Positions 1 through 13,239 of a DNA stretch of 64,000 nt are shown piece by piece. The notes under the pieces are model-generated. The model searched no databases. It had not been told where the DNA came from and saw only the letters and a list, made by a program, of their open reading frames with translations. Position 1 is the first letter of the stretch; the number at the start of each line of letters is the position of its first letter. Origin of the DNA: Micropterus salmoides (lineage: Eukaryota; Chordata; Actinopteri; Centrarchiformes; Centrarchidae); the NCBI RefSeq assembly GCF_014851395.1, contig NW_024042261.1:37473942-37537941 (forward strand), read 5' to 3'. Made by a program: the position numbers and the translations under genes.

Positions 1-2381
1 AACAAAATCAACGTCCTCATCGCTGGCTGAATGGGTTTTCAGCTAGCGTTAAAGAAGCGTCCCAGGGCATCTTCCCTTTGTGAGCAGGATCTTTTCACAA
101 CAGCTATACACATTCAGACACCATTGAGAATCCCACTGAGGGTCCACAATTAAAAGAACACTTTTCTGTCGTTGTTGTGGCTGTCATGTCAAACTTGACA
201 TTTCATTTATAGAAGCAAAACATTTTCAAATACCAAACATCGGCACAGAGAAATGGCATGATACTTTTCTGTCTTGGGAATGTCTCGGCTTGCTTTATTG
301 TAAGAAGTATTGTGAAAAAATTTGATATTTCTTTTACCTTCAGTTCTGGAGGTTCGTCTATATTTGTTCTTGACCATGGTTTTTCCCTGAGCATATCCAA
401 ATGGTTTTAATCACCTTTAATCAGCTTCACTGTCCCTTAAAGATCCTCAAATCAAATAAATATGTATGCAATTTTGACCAAACAACAGACAGACACAGTT
501 AGGGAGTGTGACGCTAGTGGAGAATATATATATATATATCAATTAAAAAGCTAAGGGGATGACCATTCTGCTCTGTGTCTGTTGGATCTGTAAGTAAGCA
601 GTGGCTAACATGCTGTCCACAGCAACTTGATCTTTTGAATTGTTCCCAAGTAGCCTGCCAAAAATAAAAACAGCTGTAATCATACTTTATTTCTCATGTA
701 TGTAGCTATGTTCAGTGTATTTAAAGTATTTTAGAGTTGCTTTCAAAGAAACCTATATTAGTATTTTGATGATTTCAGTCATTCACTGCGGCACTGCTGC
801 AACATTTAACAAAAGGTTTTGTAATTTATTAATAGTTATGGGAAAGACTGTGTTACGTCTACCCCACAACCACCAAGAGGTGCAGAATACAGACCGGGAG
901 GAAGTCATTCTACACACCTGTGACTGCTGGGATATCATACCGTACCATGAAGCAGTCATGTTATGCAGAAACAGTAAAAACTTTGAGACTCTGAAATATC
1001 AAAATAGTTTTTTTGCATCTGGTATGCAAGTTGGAAAAGTTTCAATATTTCTATTTAAGAAGCTTCTTTTCTTTGTTTTTAAAAACCTGTTGATTTGTAA
1101 TGATTTGAGCATTTTGCCATTTCATCTGCAGAGGTTTAGAAAACCAATGGTTGCTCCAGGAATAACTCCGTGAACCACATTGTCTCATGTCTCCGTGTGT
1201 GATACATATTTTTTGTGTTCTTTTCTATTCTGTTCTCATCATTTTCAATCTATTCATATGTATTCTTTCCAACATCATGTAGCCACATTAGAGAAGCCTC
1301 TTTGCCACAAAGCTTTAGAGGGTTTTGCTTGCCGATAGGAGTCCCTGTGTTGAACAATAGCGAGGAGCAGGCACGCTGAACAAAAGCCTCTCAGTCTGTG
1401 ACAGATTTTAGCTGGCTGCTAATGGGAACCAACGCTCAGAGACCTAAAGCGCATAGAAAACGATCATCTCCACTCACATAGAACAGAAACCACAGGGGAT
1501 GAATAAATGAATGAAAAGAGGAGAGAGGGAGTAAAGGAGAAGCAGTAGAAAAATAAAGAACGATTTAATAAACGCAATGGAGACAATACATTTGTGAAGT
1601 CTGTTATTAGTGCAGGTATTGTATTCTCTAGGTTTGGATTTCATGGCTCTTGGAAGAATAATAGAGCAGTGAAACTATTTATTATCAAGATGTGTTTCAT
1701 CCTTTGCTCAAAGTATTCTCCATCTCCATATCGTCACAGCACATTCATCTGTTGAGAAACAATCGTCTATGGAGCTGCAGATATGAAGCAGCAGTGATTA
1801 TTTTCACTCAACACATTCTTCTCATTTCTGCCATGCAGGGTTTAGGGAAGATGGATGTTTAGAGCAGACCGGATCAGACTAAAGACTGATGTGGAGTTTG
1901 AGATGTAATTGGCCAGCAGAGTAAACTCCCAGGAATTAAATTTAGAAACTAAATCATGAACAGAAATTACCTTGTGCTCAGTCATGTTTACATCAACAAA
2001 CAACACAACACAAGAGTCATCATGTTGTTCTTTGTAATTTCCTGCTCGGTGACTCTGATGTTTGACTTTATGTTTGGAAAGGAAACATTGAGAAGTGGAG
2101 CGAGAGACTGAAAATGTCAACGAAGTGACGATGATCTGCTGACAATCTGAGTATTTACTGTTCTTGTTTTTTTTAGCAAACCTTGTGCCTTTGGTTCGGC
2201 CTGCAGTCCAGTCCCATACCAAAACTTACCAATGGAGTTTTTTAATTATGATGACGATCTTTCCTTGAAGTTACAATGTGTAAGATTTGGCTAGAAATAT
2301 TGTTTAAAACATTTTTAACAATTATCTAATATTATACACAGGATGTGAAGAAGTCCTGACGTTCTGTCAAAGATAACTATG
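1..2381. other. No recognised gene
   Basis: AT-rich. Open frames at 715-1173 (plus) and 1842-2222 (minus) have no recognisable domain. Near 2270-2300 TTACAATGTGTAAGATTTGG resembles an edge of a common fish repeat, not resolved. Confidence 0.6.
524..539 (+). repeat. (AT)n microsatellite
   Basis: A pure AT run of about 16 bp. Confidence 0.85.
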
Positions 2382-3142
2382 TACAGTATCTCACAAAAGT
2401 GAGTACACCCCTCACAGCTTGTAGAACTGTGTAAATTTGCTGGCCCCTCAAAGTAACACATCATACAGCCATTAATGTCTAAACTGCTGGCAACAAAAGT
2501 GAGGACACCCCTAAGTGAAAATGTCCAAATTGCCCAAATGGCCCAAAGTGTCAATATTTTGCACTGTGACACACTGAAGCAGAGCAGGAGCCCCTCCCTT
2601 CACAGACTGGGCCGCAGGGCAGTATTCCAACATGATAACGCCCCCAAACACACCTCCAAGACGACCGCTGCCTCGCTAAAGACGCTGAGGGTAAAGGTGA
2701 TGGACTGGCCGAGTATGTCTCCAGACCTGAACCCTACTGAGCATCTGTGGGGCTCCTCAAACGCAAGGTCTCTAACATCCACCAGCTCCGTCATGTCGTC
2801 ATGGAGGAGTGGAAGAGGACTCCAGTGGCGACCTGTTGAACTCCATGCTCAAGAGGGTTAAGGCAGTACTGGCAAATAATGGTGGCCACACAAAATACTG
2901 ACACTTTGGGCCCAATTTGGACATTTTCTCTTAGGGGTGTCCTCACTTTTGTTGCCAGCGGTTTAGACATTAATGGCTTTGTGATGTGTTATTTTGAGGG
3001 GACAGCAAATTTACACTGTTATACAAGCTGCACACTCACTAATTTACACTGTAGCAAAGTGTCATTTCTGCAGTGTTGTCACATCAAAAGACAAATATTT
3101 ACAAAAATGTGAGGGATGTATTCACTTTTGTGAGATACTGTA
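2382..3142 (+). mobile_element. Internally deleted, decayed Tc1-like transposon
   Basis: TA at 2382-2383 and 3141-3142 flanks an element starting CAGTATCTCACAAAAGTGAG and ending with the imperfect reverse complement. The arms are long (about 2384-2570 and 2888-3140) and share motifs such as AAAGTGAGGACACCCCTAAG near 2510 and its complement near 2930. The right arm holds extra sequence. At about 757 bp it is half the length of a complete Tc1 element; the N-terminal two thirds of the transposase is missing. It is a different family from the intact copy at 49066. Confidence 0.9.
2575..2861 (+). pseudogene. Tc1 transposase C-terminal fragment
   Basis: The frame reads FQHDNAPKHTSKT followed by MSPDLNPTEHLWG, the second-Asp and final-Glu blocks of a Tc1 DDE domain. 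The DNA-binding domain and first catalytic Asp are absent, and similarity decays after EHLWG, probably by frameshift. It cannot make a functional enzyme. Confidence 0.85.
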
Positions 3143-3484
3143 CTGTGCTGCAGATAACTTCTGAAGTTAGCATGCTAGCCAGCTAGCCCGGCCTGTCCCG
3201 TCTTTAAAGCCACTTGTGCCTCGAGATGCGATAGTCACTGTAGCGTCCAGTCTGCTTTCAGTCCAACATAAGAGGACGACAAAGTAGAGCTGTCCAGAGG
3301 GCTTGCCAGTCAATGCTGCTGCGATAGCTGCTCCCTCGCACTCCTCGACCTTTCGTTCCTCGGCTACTTTTGTCTGCCACCACTTGATCCTTCCTGTCTC
3401 TGACTGGGCCGACTGCCTGTGTATTCGTCGTCACAGAAGCACAGTGAAGCAACTAATCCAGGAACACATACAAGGCTTAATTGT

Positions 3485-3765
3485 GGGCGGCTGTGGCTCG
3501 TTAATCGGAAGGTCGGCGGTTCAATCCCTGGCTCCCCCTGGTTGCGTGTCGAAGTGTCCTTGGGCAAGATACTGAACCCCGAATTGCCCCTGGCGGCTGT
3601 TCCACCAGTGTATGAGTGAGTGTGAATGCTAGTTTCCGTTTGAGCACTTAGGCTCAGTGTATGAATGTGTGTGACTGGTGAATGCAGATGTAGTGTAAAA
3701 AGCGCTTTGAGTGGTGGTGAAAGACTAGAAAGGCGCTATACAAGTACGGAGCATTTACATTTAAT
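3485..3765 (+). repeat. tRNA-like SINE, family A, plus orientation
   Basis: The 5' part looks like a tRNA head: a TGGCTCGTTAATC A-box region and a GGTTCAATCCC B box about 25 bp later. A body with GTCCTTGGGCAAGATACTGA and a tail AAAGCGCTTTGAGTGG...GGCGCTATACAAGTA follow, typical of a very abundant teleost interspersed repeat. A diverged antisense copy lies at 15120-15246. Confidence 0.6.
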
Positions 3766-6700
3766 TCATGAGGTTATTATAGAGATCAGCTTTATGTGTG
3801 ACTAGAGAAGAGCAGAATCCTGCTTATGGTGAGAACAGCCAGGCTACTGCAGGGAGGAGGAATGCTGCCCCCTATTTGTTGTTGTTCATGTCCAAACATG
3901 TGGCCAGGGATTACATATTGTGCATAGGCAGATCATAACCATAAAGGCGGCATATTAGAAAACCTGTGTTATGAAGACTCATGATCCACTCATAAACTAC
4001 CATTTTTTTATTTAAGTTTCAGGACTTTTTGTCAGAAACTACTGTCAACCAATTATTGCTTACTGTGCAAAATGTACACAGTTTGTAGCAGCATCAGAAA
4101 GCACTGCAATGAGAGAAGGGACTGTTTGGAGGACAGGAACAAAATCGAATTCCTAATCCCTCTAGTCAAACGTTGGTGAAGTTCTTGAAAAGGTTCCAGG
4201 AAAAATCCTGTTTTTGTAAATGGCTGTCAATGGCGTAATATTCCTGTTTTCACTTGAACTGGAGATGCATGTAGCCTTTCTATGTCAGTCATGAAAAAAC
4301 TATGCTGACATATACCAGGTTGTTTCCTAAACTAGAGTTTAACTAGAGAAGCTTTCATTATTATTTTTGAGATCTTTTTTGTTCCTGTATCACACCCTGT
4401 AGGGAACTTTCTTCTTTACCCGTCCTTCCCCAGAGCTCGGTCAGAGTTCAGCTGCTGAACAGCAGTCAGGCAGCTTGCAGGGATTCAGGCCCAGATTTAG
4501 TAAAGGTTTGCAGACGGAGGAGCGCTTACTACGTCCCCAAATGTACAAATCACACAGCCGTGCTTCGGAATAAATGTAAGCAGTGAGTGAAAGCTCCCAG
4601 ACGTCTCATGGATAAATGTATGAAACTTGTATTAAAATCTTATTTACCACCATATACAGCAGGGTATGAGTAACAGTATATTTGGCACAGTGTATTGTGA
4701 TACAAAAATGTGAAAAATCTCACAATCAATTGACCCCAAAAGGTGCTAATTATTATTTGCATGGAATAAATGTCATATCCAGCAGTTGCGTGTCATTCAG
4801 TAACACTAAACTCTAAACTCTGTTTCCCCACTACGAAAGTCTAAAATCAGTTTCTGTAAAGATGTTTGAATCCATCGTTTTCAATAGTAGTTGTTTATCC
4901 ATTTTCTTATTCTTTAGTTTAGTTTTTTTGTAGATACGGAGCACTTTCTAAAGAAAAGGCTGCTTTTCAGTGTGATATCATTTGCATTTTACCTTAATGC
5001 AAGAAACGTGAAACTTAAAGTCACAACTTTAGCATACTTCAGTTAGTATACAAAAGCAGAGTACTGACAGCAGAGTTAGTTCCACTTACTGCATTTCGTA
5101 TTTGATGGTGAGCTATCATTACAGCTCTGCTTTATACTGCAATGATTTGGGAATGTATCCATTGTATTAACCCTTAAAATAAGAATTTTTAGGCTCGTAG
5201 GATACTAGCTTTTGTGGATTAGCCTTAAACTCTGGACATAAAGCTTCTTCTTGCAGCTATTGGAAGAGGACTGTCTTTACAAGGCTTTGTTGTGCAGTTG
5301 TTTGTATGAGCAGCAGATTCCCGAATGACTGCACCCTTTAACAAGTAGAAAAACTGCTGTCACATTGCTGCTCAGTATCTTGCTCAAGGACACTTTGGCA
5401 GATTTCAATTCTAAGCTTCCAACTGAATGACGTTCCCTGCTGCGCAAAACATCACAATAGAACAAAAAAACACATTTCCCTCAGTCATATATTTTCTTTT
5501 CATATAGAGTGCCGTCAGTTTTGTGTTTCTCTTGTTTTCAGCTGTTTTCCGATGAACCTTGTGTACGTTACATAAGTGAGCAGTGACAGAATCAGGTGTC
5601 TCTCCAGAGAGAAACGTCTCGGCACTCTGTCTGAGCTCCAGGGTTTAGTTATACACTTACACACTGCATCTTTCATGAATGGACAGCTCCGCTTTTAACG
5701 AGTCTGTCTTGCCTGACAAATGCTCTCTTCCTTTTTGCAGCAGCTCCTTTGAGAACATTATGGAAGTCACAGTTCACAGCACACTCAACATTGGGAAAAA
5801 AAAAATAGCGTTCCAGTTTGTTAAGAGTTAAACATGGTGGAACAACTCAAGACATGGACTAAAATACCTTTGCATCAATACTGAGTTATGTGTGCACTCT
5901 CGCAAAGAATTGGGGAATTAATCCATCTTGCTAGTAATCTTCTCATCAATCTTTTTTTTTCATACAATTCCTTCTTCACCACCTTTGGGATGAACTGGAA
6001 GGCTGACTGTGAGCCAGTCCTGATCACCAACATCACTGTTAGACCTCATTAATGTCCTGATCTCTGCCGCCAGTCTCCAACATGTGGTGGAAAGACTGAA
6101 ACCAAGGACTGAGGCTGATGCAGCAGCACATTAGTGCCCGTAGTTTCACAACGACTTGTTCTTCTATCACACATAGGTGTAATATTTATCCACATACTTC
6201 AGAGGATGTCTCAGATTCGAGGAGATGCATGCCAGCTACGACCTAGCCTACAGTGGCTGTATGCACAGACTTGGCTGCTACATCATCACCTCTTTAATAA
6301 GAACAATGAATCCATCTTCAGTGGGGAGGGATGGGTTTGGAAATGGGTCTCTTTCTGTCTTCTTCTCTCTCTCTCTCCCCACTTGAACTGTGCAACTTCT
6401 CATAATTGGCATTAAAGCAAAGACCAGCAAATACTCTCTCCCTCTCCGTCAATTAAAGCCCCTTTATGTCTTGCTAGAGTACCAGATGATTTGTTTGATG
6501 ATAAGCTGGAGGTGAAGGAGACAGGAAGAGGTCCATGTGTGTGTGTGCGTATTTTCCGTTATCTCTATATGTGTGCCAGCGTGTCTTTGTTGTTGATGTT
6601 GTGCGTTAATCCATCAGCGGAAGGTCAGCCCCTCTGGGCTTCCTCATTGTTGTTTAAGTGAGAACTTTTTCCTCTCAGTCAGCACAAACACACACAAACA

Positions 6701-8734
6701 GAAAGAGAGTGAGGTGCATGCTGGTAGCTCCAGGCCAGCAACAACACCTGGACTGATGTATCCAGCTGAACTACGCTTCCATAACTGACAGCTCACTGCG
6801 CACGCCCTATTTTTATCTCCGATTCTTCTTTTCTTTTGTCTTCTGTCTACTTCTCCGTCTCTTCTGTTCTCTTTTCCTCTTTACTTTTCTTATTAAATTG
6901 TACTTATTTAGTATAAAGTCTTCTTACACTCCTTCAGACTTCTTTATCTCTTCTCATCCTCTTCTCTCACTACACCTTTCTCATTCTTTACATTCTGTTC
7001 TCATGGCGTCTTTACAAAACATTTCCTTATTCTTCATTGCAACTCTGTTTTTCCTTCTCCTCACCCTTTAAAGGACCATAGTTATAGTTTGTGTCTTTGC
7101 CAAACTTCTGCAAGTCTGCAGCATCTACAACAACATTGAAACTGCAAATGACCAGTTTTCAAACCGTTTCTCAGCTTTCTTTACATTCTATAAAAATCAG
7201 ATGCTTTAACACTTACTGAGATTATCACAGAGAACAGTTACATTGTTGATGTGAGATAAAGCACTTGTAAGCAGGACCCATTAAAAAAGAAATATATTCA
7301 TGTTGATGAGTTCAGGGATGACATTCAAGGCTGGGGGAGGGAACAAACAGTCAAATGCTGAAAAGCATTTACAAGCTTTCTTATTAAATCAAACCCAAGG
7401 ATGCTTGGGTAACACTATACACTGAACACAATACATATTCCCATTTCCATTCTGGGAACATCATTTCTAAAATGGCATTTTAATTACAAACCACAGCCGC
7501 ATAAGCATAATAATATTTCAGGTTGTTGATTACCCCTCAGACCCATAAAGGACACTCATTTATCAAACACACATGTCAACATACAGTTCCAAACGTTTTA
7601 GTGGCTTTGGTACATGTTGTGAATCATCTTTAACATTTGCAAAACAAAAAGTAAGTGCGTTTTGTTTGAAACTATTGGTAAAACAGCACCACACAGTCGA
7701 TTACCTGCAAAAGCCCGTAACTGTCTCAGAATCCTTAGTTTATCTCTGAATAAATATTTATTTTAAAGTCCTTGTTTCATTGTTTGCAAACAAGATAGTC
7801 AAAATGTTTACCCATGTTTACCCAGGTGTTGTCAGTATTCTCTGATGTAAACTGTGGCTAAAGTGTTGACGACAGGGACTGAAAATGCACAAGGCTGGAG
7901 TTTTTTCTCTTTGGCACATATTAATTTAAACAGTACTGTATGTGGGGTATTGATTGCAAGAGATTAGACAGAATTTACATGGATGCTTTTACTGTAATTT
8001 GTTGACAACGCAAGTCATTGCAATACAGAAAAGACTGGTAAGCAGCACTGCTTAGCACAAAGGGGAAAAAATACAACGTTTTAAATCTAACTTAGGAAAC
8101 ACCTCTTAGGCAGTAGTTTTTTCTCTGTTTTGCCTCCCTACCCTGACATTACTCAGCGTTTTCCTCTTCTTCATCCCAGCTGTTGACACTGTTCATTTCC
8201 TTGTTGTTCTTCCATTATCTAACGCTCGATTTCCTCCTAATTAGTGAAAGTGAAGATTCATCTGAAAGCATTTCATCAATTCAGGACACAATTACTAAAA
8301 ACAGTCTAATGGAAATGCCTCACATATATGCCTGACAGATTGTGACAACTGGTTCAACCGTTTTGCATGTAATGCCTAGATGTTTTCGGGGGTTAAACTA
8401 TTCAACAGAGAACCAGTATTTGATCTACATGACTTACGCTATTGATAATGTAGCAGAAAATTGTACATAATCATGCAATTTTCCATTCTGATCTGATTTA
8501 TGAGAAATGTACCAAAGCATTATAGAAAACTGTAACATATGCAGAATGAGCTGATGGTTTACATGTGGGAGGCAGTGTACACAACAGTTGGTTTCAGGCG
8601 CATTCCCGTAGCTGCTGAACTGCCATTGTTGCATCCTGCGTTTTGTCAGATCTATTTCAGGTAAATATTTTATGACATCATTGGTGTAAGCTTGGTTTTA
8701 ACTCTGGTAGGACGTGGCAGCACGTTTTGCAAAG
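3766..8734. other. No recognised gene
   Basis: A long AT-rich stretch, with C/T-rich patches at 6350-6460 and 6800-7070. Nothing with splice-linked open frames or protein similarity was seen. Positions 3143-3484, before the SINE, likewise hold nothing recognised. Confidence 0.6.
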
Positions 8735-8905
8735 TTACATTTATTCATTTAGCTGACGCTTTTATCCAAAGTGACTTACAGTTGCTATATAGGTCAGAGG
8801 TCGCAGAGGTCTGGAGCAACTAGGGGTCGATTTTTACATTGTTACATCTACATTGGTGGTGTCACAGTGGGGAATTGAACCAGGGTGTCACACCCCAAGT
8901 TGCAT
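8735..8905 (-). repeat. tRNA-derived SINE, family B, minus orientation
   Basis: TTTAGCTGACGCTTTTATCC, then ACTTACAGTTGCTATA, then GAATTGAACCAGGG (complement of the B box) is the reverse complement of the copy at 45645. The A-box end near 8900 is degraded. Confidence 0.65.
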
Positions 8906-11904
8906 CTCTATGCAACATTCATTCTACATATAAAATGCCTCAGTTTGTATTTCCTATGGAACATCAGCCTCTCCCTTTGTGCGTTCAGTCATTATCTTCT
9001 CAGTACACCGAATATTCGTTAGACAAATACTTATTTACTCAGAGAAATGCCCATTTCAATTCAATTTCAAAACCATTCTCTAAATATAACCTTTATTTTT
9101 GCATCACTTGACATGATTGGTTATGCACAGGAAATGATGGGCGATCACAAAGTGTTCTGGGAAAGATGGACACCTCATTTGCATCATTGTTGACTCGGCC
9201 TCAGCCTCAGTGAGATCTCATGAGTAATTTCAGCCAAACAGTCTATCAGCAACAGGAAGCTGACATTGCTATTGAAACAAAGCTGCTTTTTTTTATTTTG
9301 AATTACCAGTTAGGAGAAAAAAAACTGAGATAGTGTTTTATGTCAAAGTAATTGCTGTACATTTAAGTTTGATATGAGGCTAAAAATGTTTTAAGTGCTT
9401 TGGGAGAGCAGTAAGGAAACAGATGTTTTGACATTCTAAGGATTTTAAAAATAGAGAATATTCCAGGGTTGTTTTGATTAAAGAAACATGTTTATGTATG
9501 GTATTTTATGATTCAAAAAAATATGAAGAAAGAAAATAAGGTGCCTAAGAGTGCCTGATTGCAAATCCAACAAAATCAAGTTATTCCTCTTGCTCATTAA
9601 TCTAGGTTTAATGACCTCTGTCCATGCCACCATCATCCAACAAAGATCCTAATAAATGACGTTTTCTTATTTTGCAAACACATCACACACACCAGCAGCG
9701 TGTTTTTATGCCCGTGCGTGTGTCTGCCTGTGTCTTTGTTTTCGCAAGGTCGATGGCTGCTGTCAAGCTGACAGAGCGAGAACAAAACAAGGTGCGTTGC
9801 CTGGTGCTGTGTGACACCTGTCAGCCAACGTCCAACCGCACAGCCAGACTGACCTTCCCAGAACAACAGTGTGTGTGTGTGCGTGTGTGTGCGCGCTCTG
9901 TTCCTCGAGCGTATGTTCAGTGTCCCACATATCTACATGTGCGTATCTACACACACACACACACACACACAGGTAGACAGATGGACAGGCAGGTGAGCAG
10001 ACAATGGAAATTTCCATGACAAATCGACTCACATGCAAGTTAATAGATGGTCTGACTGAGAGGGAAGCAAACCCTTTGTTTAAGTAAAAGGATAAAAGCC
10101 ACGATGGAATAATTACATTAATAGTAAACAAAGCTGTGCAGTTATATTTTCTCTGTAGTTTGATGCACTGTGTGATTTTTATTAAGCTGGCAGGATAGGT
10201 GAACGCTGACTCCATCATTAACTGCTACTTACCCACCATATATGATAAACAGCTCATTATATGTCCACTCGGATCAAACTCTAGTACTATAAATTCTGCT
10301 GCACTGCTGTTTCTTTTTGAAGAACTCTAAGACAGATATAGCTCCTGTAATCTTTATGCCATACCATGTTCATGCATTAAACATGAAATTACACACCAAT
10401 GCTTTGTATTAACATTTTCTTTCAGACATACATGCATATCAATCAATTAAACAAACCATTTTGTCACGCAGAACAGGCTCAGTAGCGCCTTATGTCTACA
10501 TGGAGTCTAAATGCAAACAAGATACAAATACTTTCAGTTTATTTTAAATGAAATCAAAGTGCCTTCTTAGTGCTTTGATTCTTAAAGCTTGAGTCTATTT
10601 GTTTCCGTGCCCATTATATATACCTCCTTTATTTCATCTGTGTCCCCCTCAATGATTGAATAGATTTGATTTGGACTCAATGGATTTGATTAAGCACTCA
10701 TAAATCATTAAGGTTGGCCACTTAAGCGCTTAATAGCCCTGGAAAAATATTAAATCAGTATAAACAGCTGCTGGAGCCCTAAATAAAAATATCAGTTTTG
10801 CAAAGGCCACATAAACACTTTGAATGTAATGCAATTAAATGGAGAGTAAGTGATTCTGCAGAAGGATTGTTGATATTTGAATTCAACTTCCTTCAGTGAT
10901 CTCTCCAAAGCTCTGCCCCCAAAATTTTAAATCTCTGAGGTTTCTCCAGCAACTTTCTTCTCTCTTTTTGCACCTCAGTCCTTTTCCTTTTCCGGTGTAT
11001 AGAACTCTCTCTCCCACTGCCACCCTCCACCCATCACTCCTGTGCATGAACACTAATGCCACCTGTTGCTGATTGGTCTGTACAATGTTGTGGGGAAGGT
11101 CCGCACCACTTTCTTTGTTTTCCACTTAAAGAGCCAGGGCTGTGTAGGAAACACAGATCGGAGCACTAGCAAACCGTGAGGAAATATTCGCTGCATTATC
11201 AAACCTAAAGTAGGAATCACTGCATCATGTGATGGTGATGCTGTAAGTAATGTCTGATCTGTCACTTCAGATCAGTTAGAAAGCTCCATTCGCCTGCTTT
11301 TTCTCACTCTGCAAGGGGACACCAGTAAACAGAGGCCTCAGTTGAACCGTGATAACCTAATAAACAGTGAACGACACTGATGTTGTTTTCTCTTTCTCCA
11401 TCCACTATGGTATTCATAGTTTGATGTGATGAACAGTTTGGTTGAACAAAGACGCCTGGTGAGACTGACTGAGGCAAGGGCTGGACGGGATCCAAGGTCT
11501 GGCAGTACTTTCTGTTATTCATTAGGGAGGAAAGGGATGTATTGCATGTACTGTAGTGCAAACACAACAACAGCAACAACTGTTTATTAGGTACACTTGG
11601 ACAATATTAAGCAATCCGATGCAATATCTCCTCAAAAAAACTAAACAGTTTGTCCTAGAGGTTATATCTAGTAAAGACCATCTGAGCTTTCACCTAGATT
11701 CACCAGCTCAGCCCGTTTAAAGGAAAGATGTTTTCTACTGAGCTGCTTTTATGGAAAAATAACCTTGTCATCACCTATTTTGTTACCTTCTGCAAACACG
11801 TTCAACTTACTCACACATGCCAAAGAAATCTTTGCCGTGAAGCCTGGAAAACGCCATCTAATTTCTTTTTCTCTTTTTTCAGCATGATGCCAGCATTAAT
11901 TGGC
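8906..11904. other. No recognised gene; repeat-poor islands
   Basis: 9120-9300 and 10600-10870 are repeat-free. They carry ATTTGCAT-type, AATTAAAT and TTAAGCGCTTAA motifs of the kind found in vertebrate conserved non-coding elements. This is inferred from appearance only. Confidence 0.4.
9869..9972 (+). repeat. Paired (GT)n and (CA)n microsatellites
   Basis: (GT) with GC interruptions at 9869-9893 and (CA)12 at 9949-9972 are complementary and 55 bp apart. Confidence 0.85.
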
Positions 11905-12303
11905 CTTGTGTATGTCCATACCTTTACTGTCGTACTCAGCATGTGTCCACACCTTTGACAAAGAGCCTGTAATGTGTCTGTGTTTACATTGCAGGAGCCA
12001 GCAGGCATCAGCACCTTTTTAATAAAAGGGCCCAGTGTGCCCATACCTTTGATGAATAGCCTCATCCATACCTTTATTAAAAGCCCCGGTGTGTGCCTGT
12101 CTTTGATTAAGAGCCTCGTATTTGTGCATTTCGGTTGGTTGAGACTTAAGAGGCCCAGTGTGCCCACGCCTTTAATACGTTGTCCAGTACACTCCTCATT
12201 GTTAAATGATCTACTGTGTGCTACCTTGGGTTTGTAGCGTTGTTAAATCTGCCCACACCTTAGAAAAAAGGCCCAGTCTGTTTACCCTTGGTTATGAAGT
12301 CAT
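11905..12303 (+). repeat. Degenerate minisatellite, period about 30 bp
   Basis: About 12 diverged units of roughly 27-38 bp can be aligned on CC(A/C)ATACCTTT...AAGAGCCCAGTGTG, for example TGTGCCCATACCTTTGATGA at about 12035, CCATACCTTTATTAAAAGCC at 12065 and TGTGCCCACGCCTTTAATAC at 12159. Because the period is near a multiple of three, open frames of 118 codons (minus) and 87 codons (plus) survive across it. They look like repeat by-products, not genes. Confidence 0.65.
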
Positions 12304-13140
12304 ACCTATTAATATCTGCACTGGCCGTTGTCATTGATGTCTTTGTTGCCCTGACTTGGCCAACACTGTCACATCTTTCCAACGTTCATTAATTGTGAAG
12401 CTTTTTGTAACTTTGCTCACGAACACTGCTGCTGATGATGGTGACTTCATACTAAAGTGATGAATCTTGAAAAGTTGACAGATGGTTTGATAAGTAACAC
12501 AAATGAGTGATGCTTCATAGGTTATTGTGTTAAACCACTGCAGTACCTTATGAAGTTTTTAGGGGAAATGAGGACACCACATCGTTCTGTATTGGCCTCT
12601 CGTTCACCCTGCCTGCTAGCCGGTCCTCCTCAGTGACCCACTTCACATTTCTAAAGCCTCCAGTATAATTAGACCAGCAGAGGAACAATGGCTTTAAACA
12701 AAGCTAACAACAATATGAAAAGCCCTGTGTGTCGGATGTTGAGTGTGCGTACGAGTGCACTGGATCAAAGCTCTTGGTAATTACCACAGTGCATTCAGAC
12801 CCACACACATGCCGGATACCTAAATTAAATAGGTCTTATTGTTTTCAGCTTATTGTTTTTGTTGTTATTGTTTTCATTGCGTAGTTTTCCTTTTCATTTG
12901 CAGGATCAGTTCACTTTTGTTCTGGTGTTTGTGTCTTTGTGTTTAGTCGAGTCTGTGCAATGTTTAATTGCAGTGTACTTTTTTTCAGTTATGATTTTGT
13001 GTGGACTGAAGTACAACCACTCCGAATAATCCATAGAAAGAGCCAACAATGTATTTTACTTATTAAGAAACTGGTGAAAATAAGATTATAAATGTGTTTT
13101 TTTATGTTACTGGGCCACTTTCTGTGGACACATATTCTCC

Positions 13141-13156
13141 CCCCCCCCCAAAAAAA
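13141..13156 (+). repeat. Poly-C tract followed by poly-A
   Basis: A C homopolymer of about nine to ten (from the end of the previous line) followed by A7. Confidence 0.8.
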
Positions 13157-13239
13157 GCTCTTGGGGGTGTCTCAAAAAACGAATAAATAGCAATTAGCAT
13201 CATCAGTACAGTAATTCTCAGCCCTGATCAGTCCAGCTG

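Noticed and set aside
715..1173. 152-codon open frame, plus strand
   Set aside because: No recognisable domain, AT-rich composition like its surroundings, no splice-linked partner; likely chance.
1842..2222. 126-codon open frame, minus strand
   Set aside because: No domain recognised; nearby sequence resembles a common fish repeat edge.
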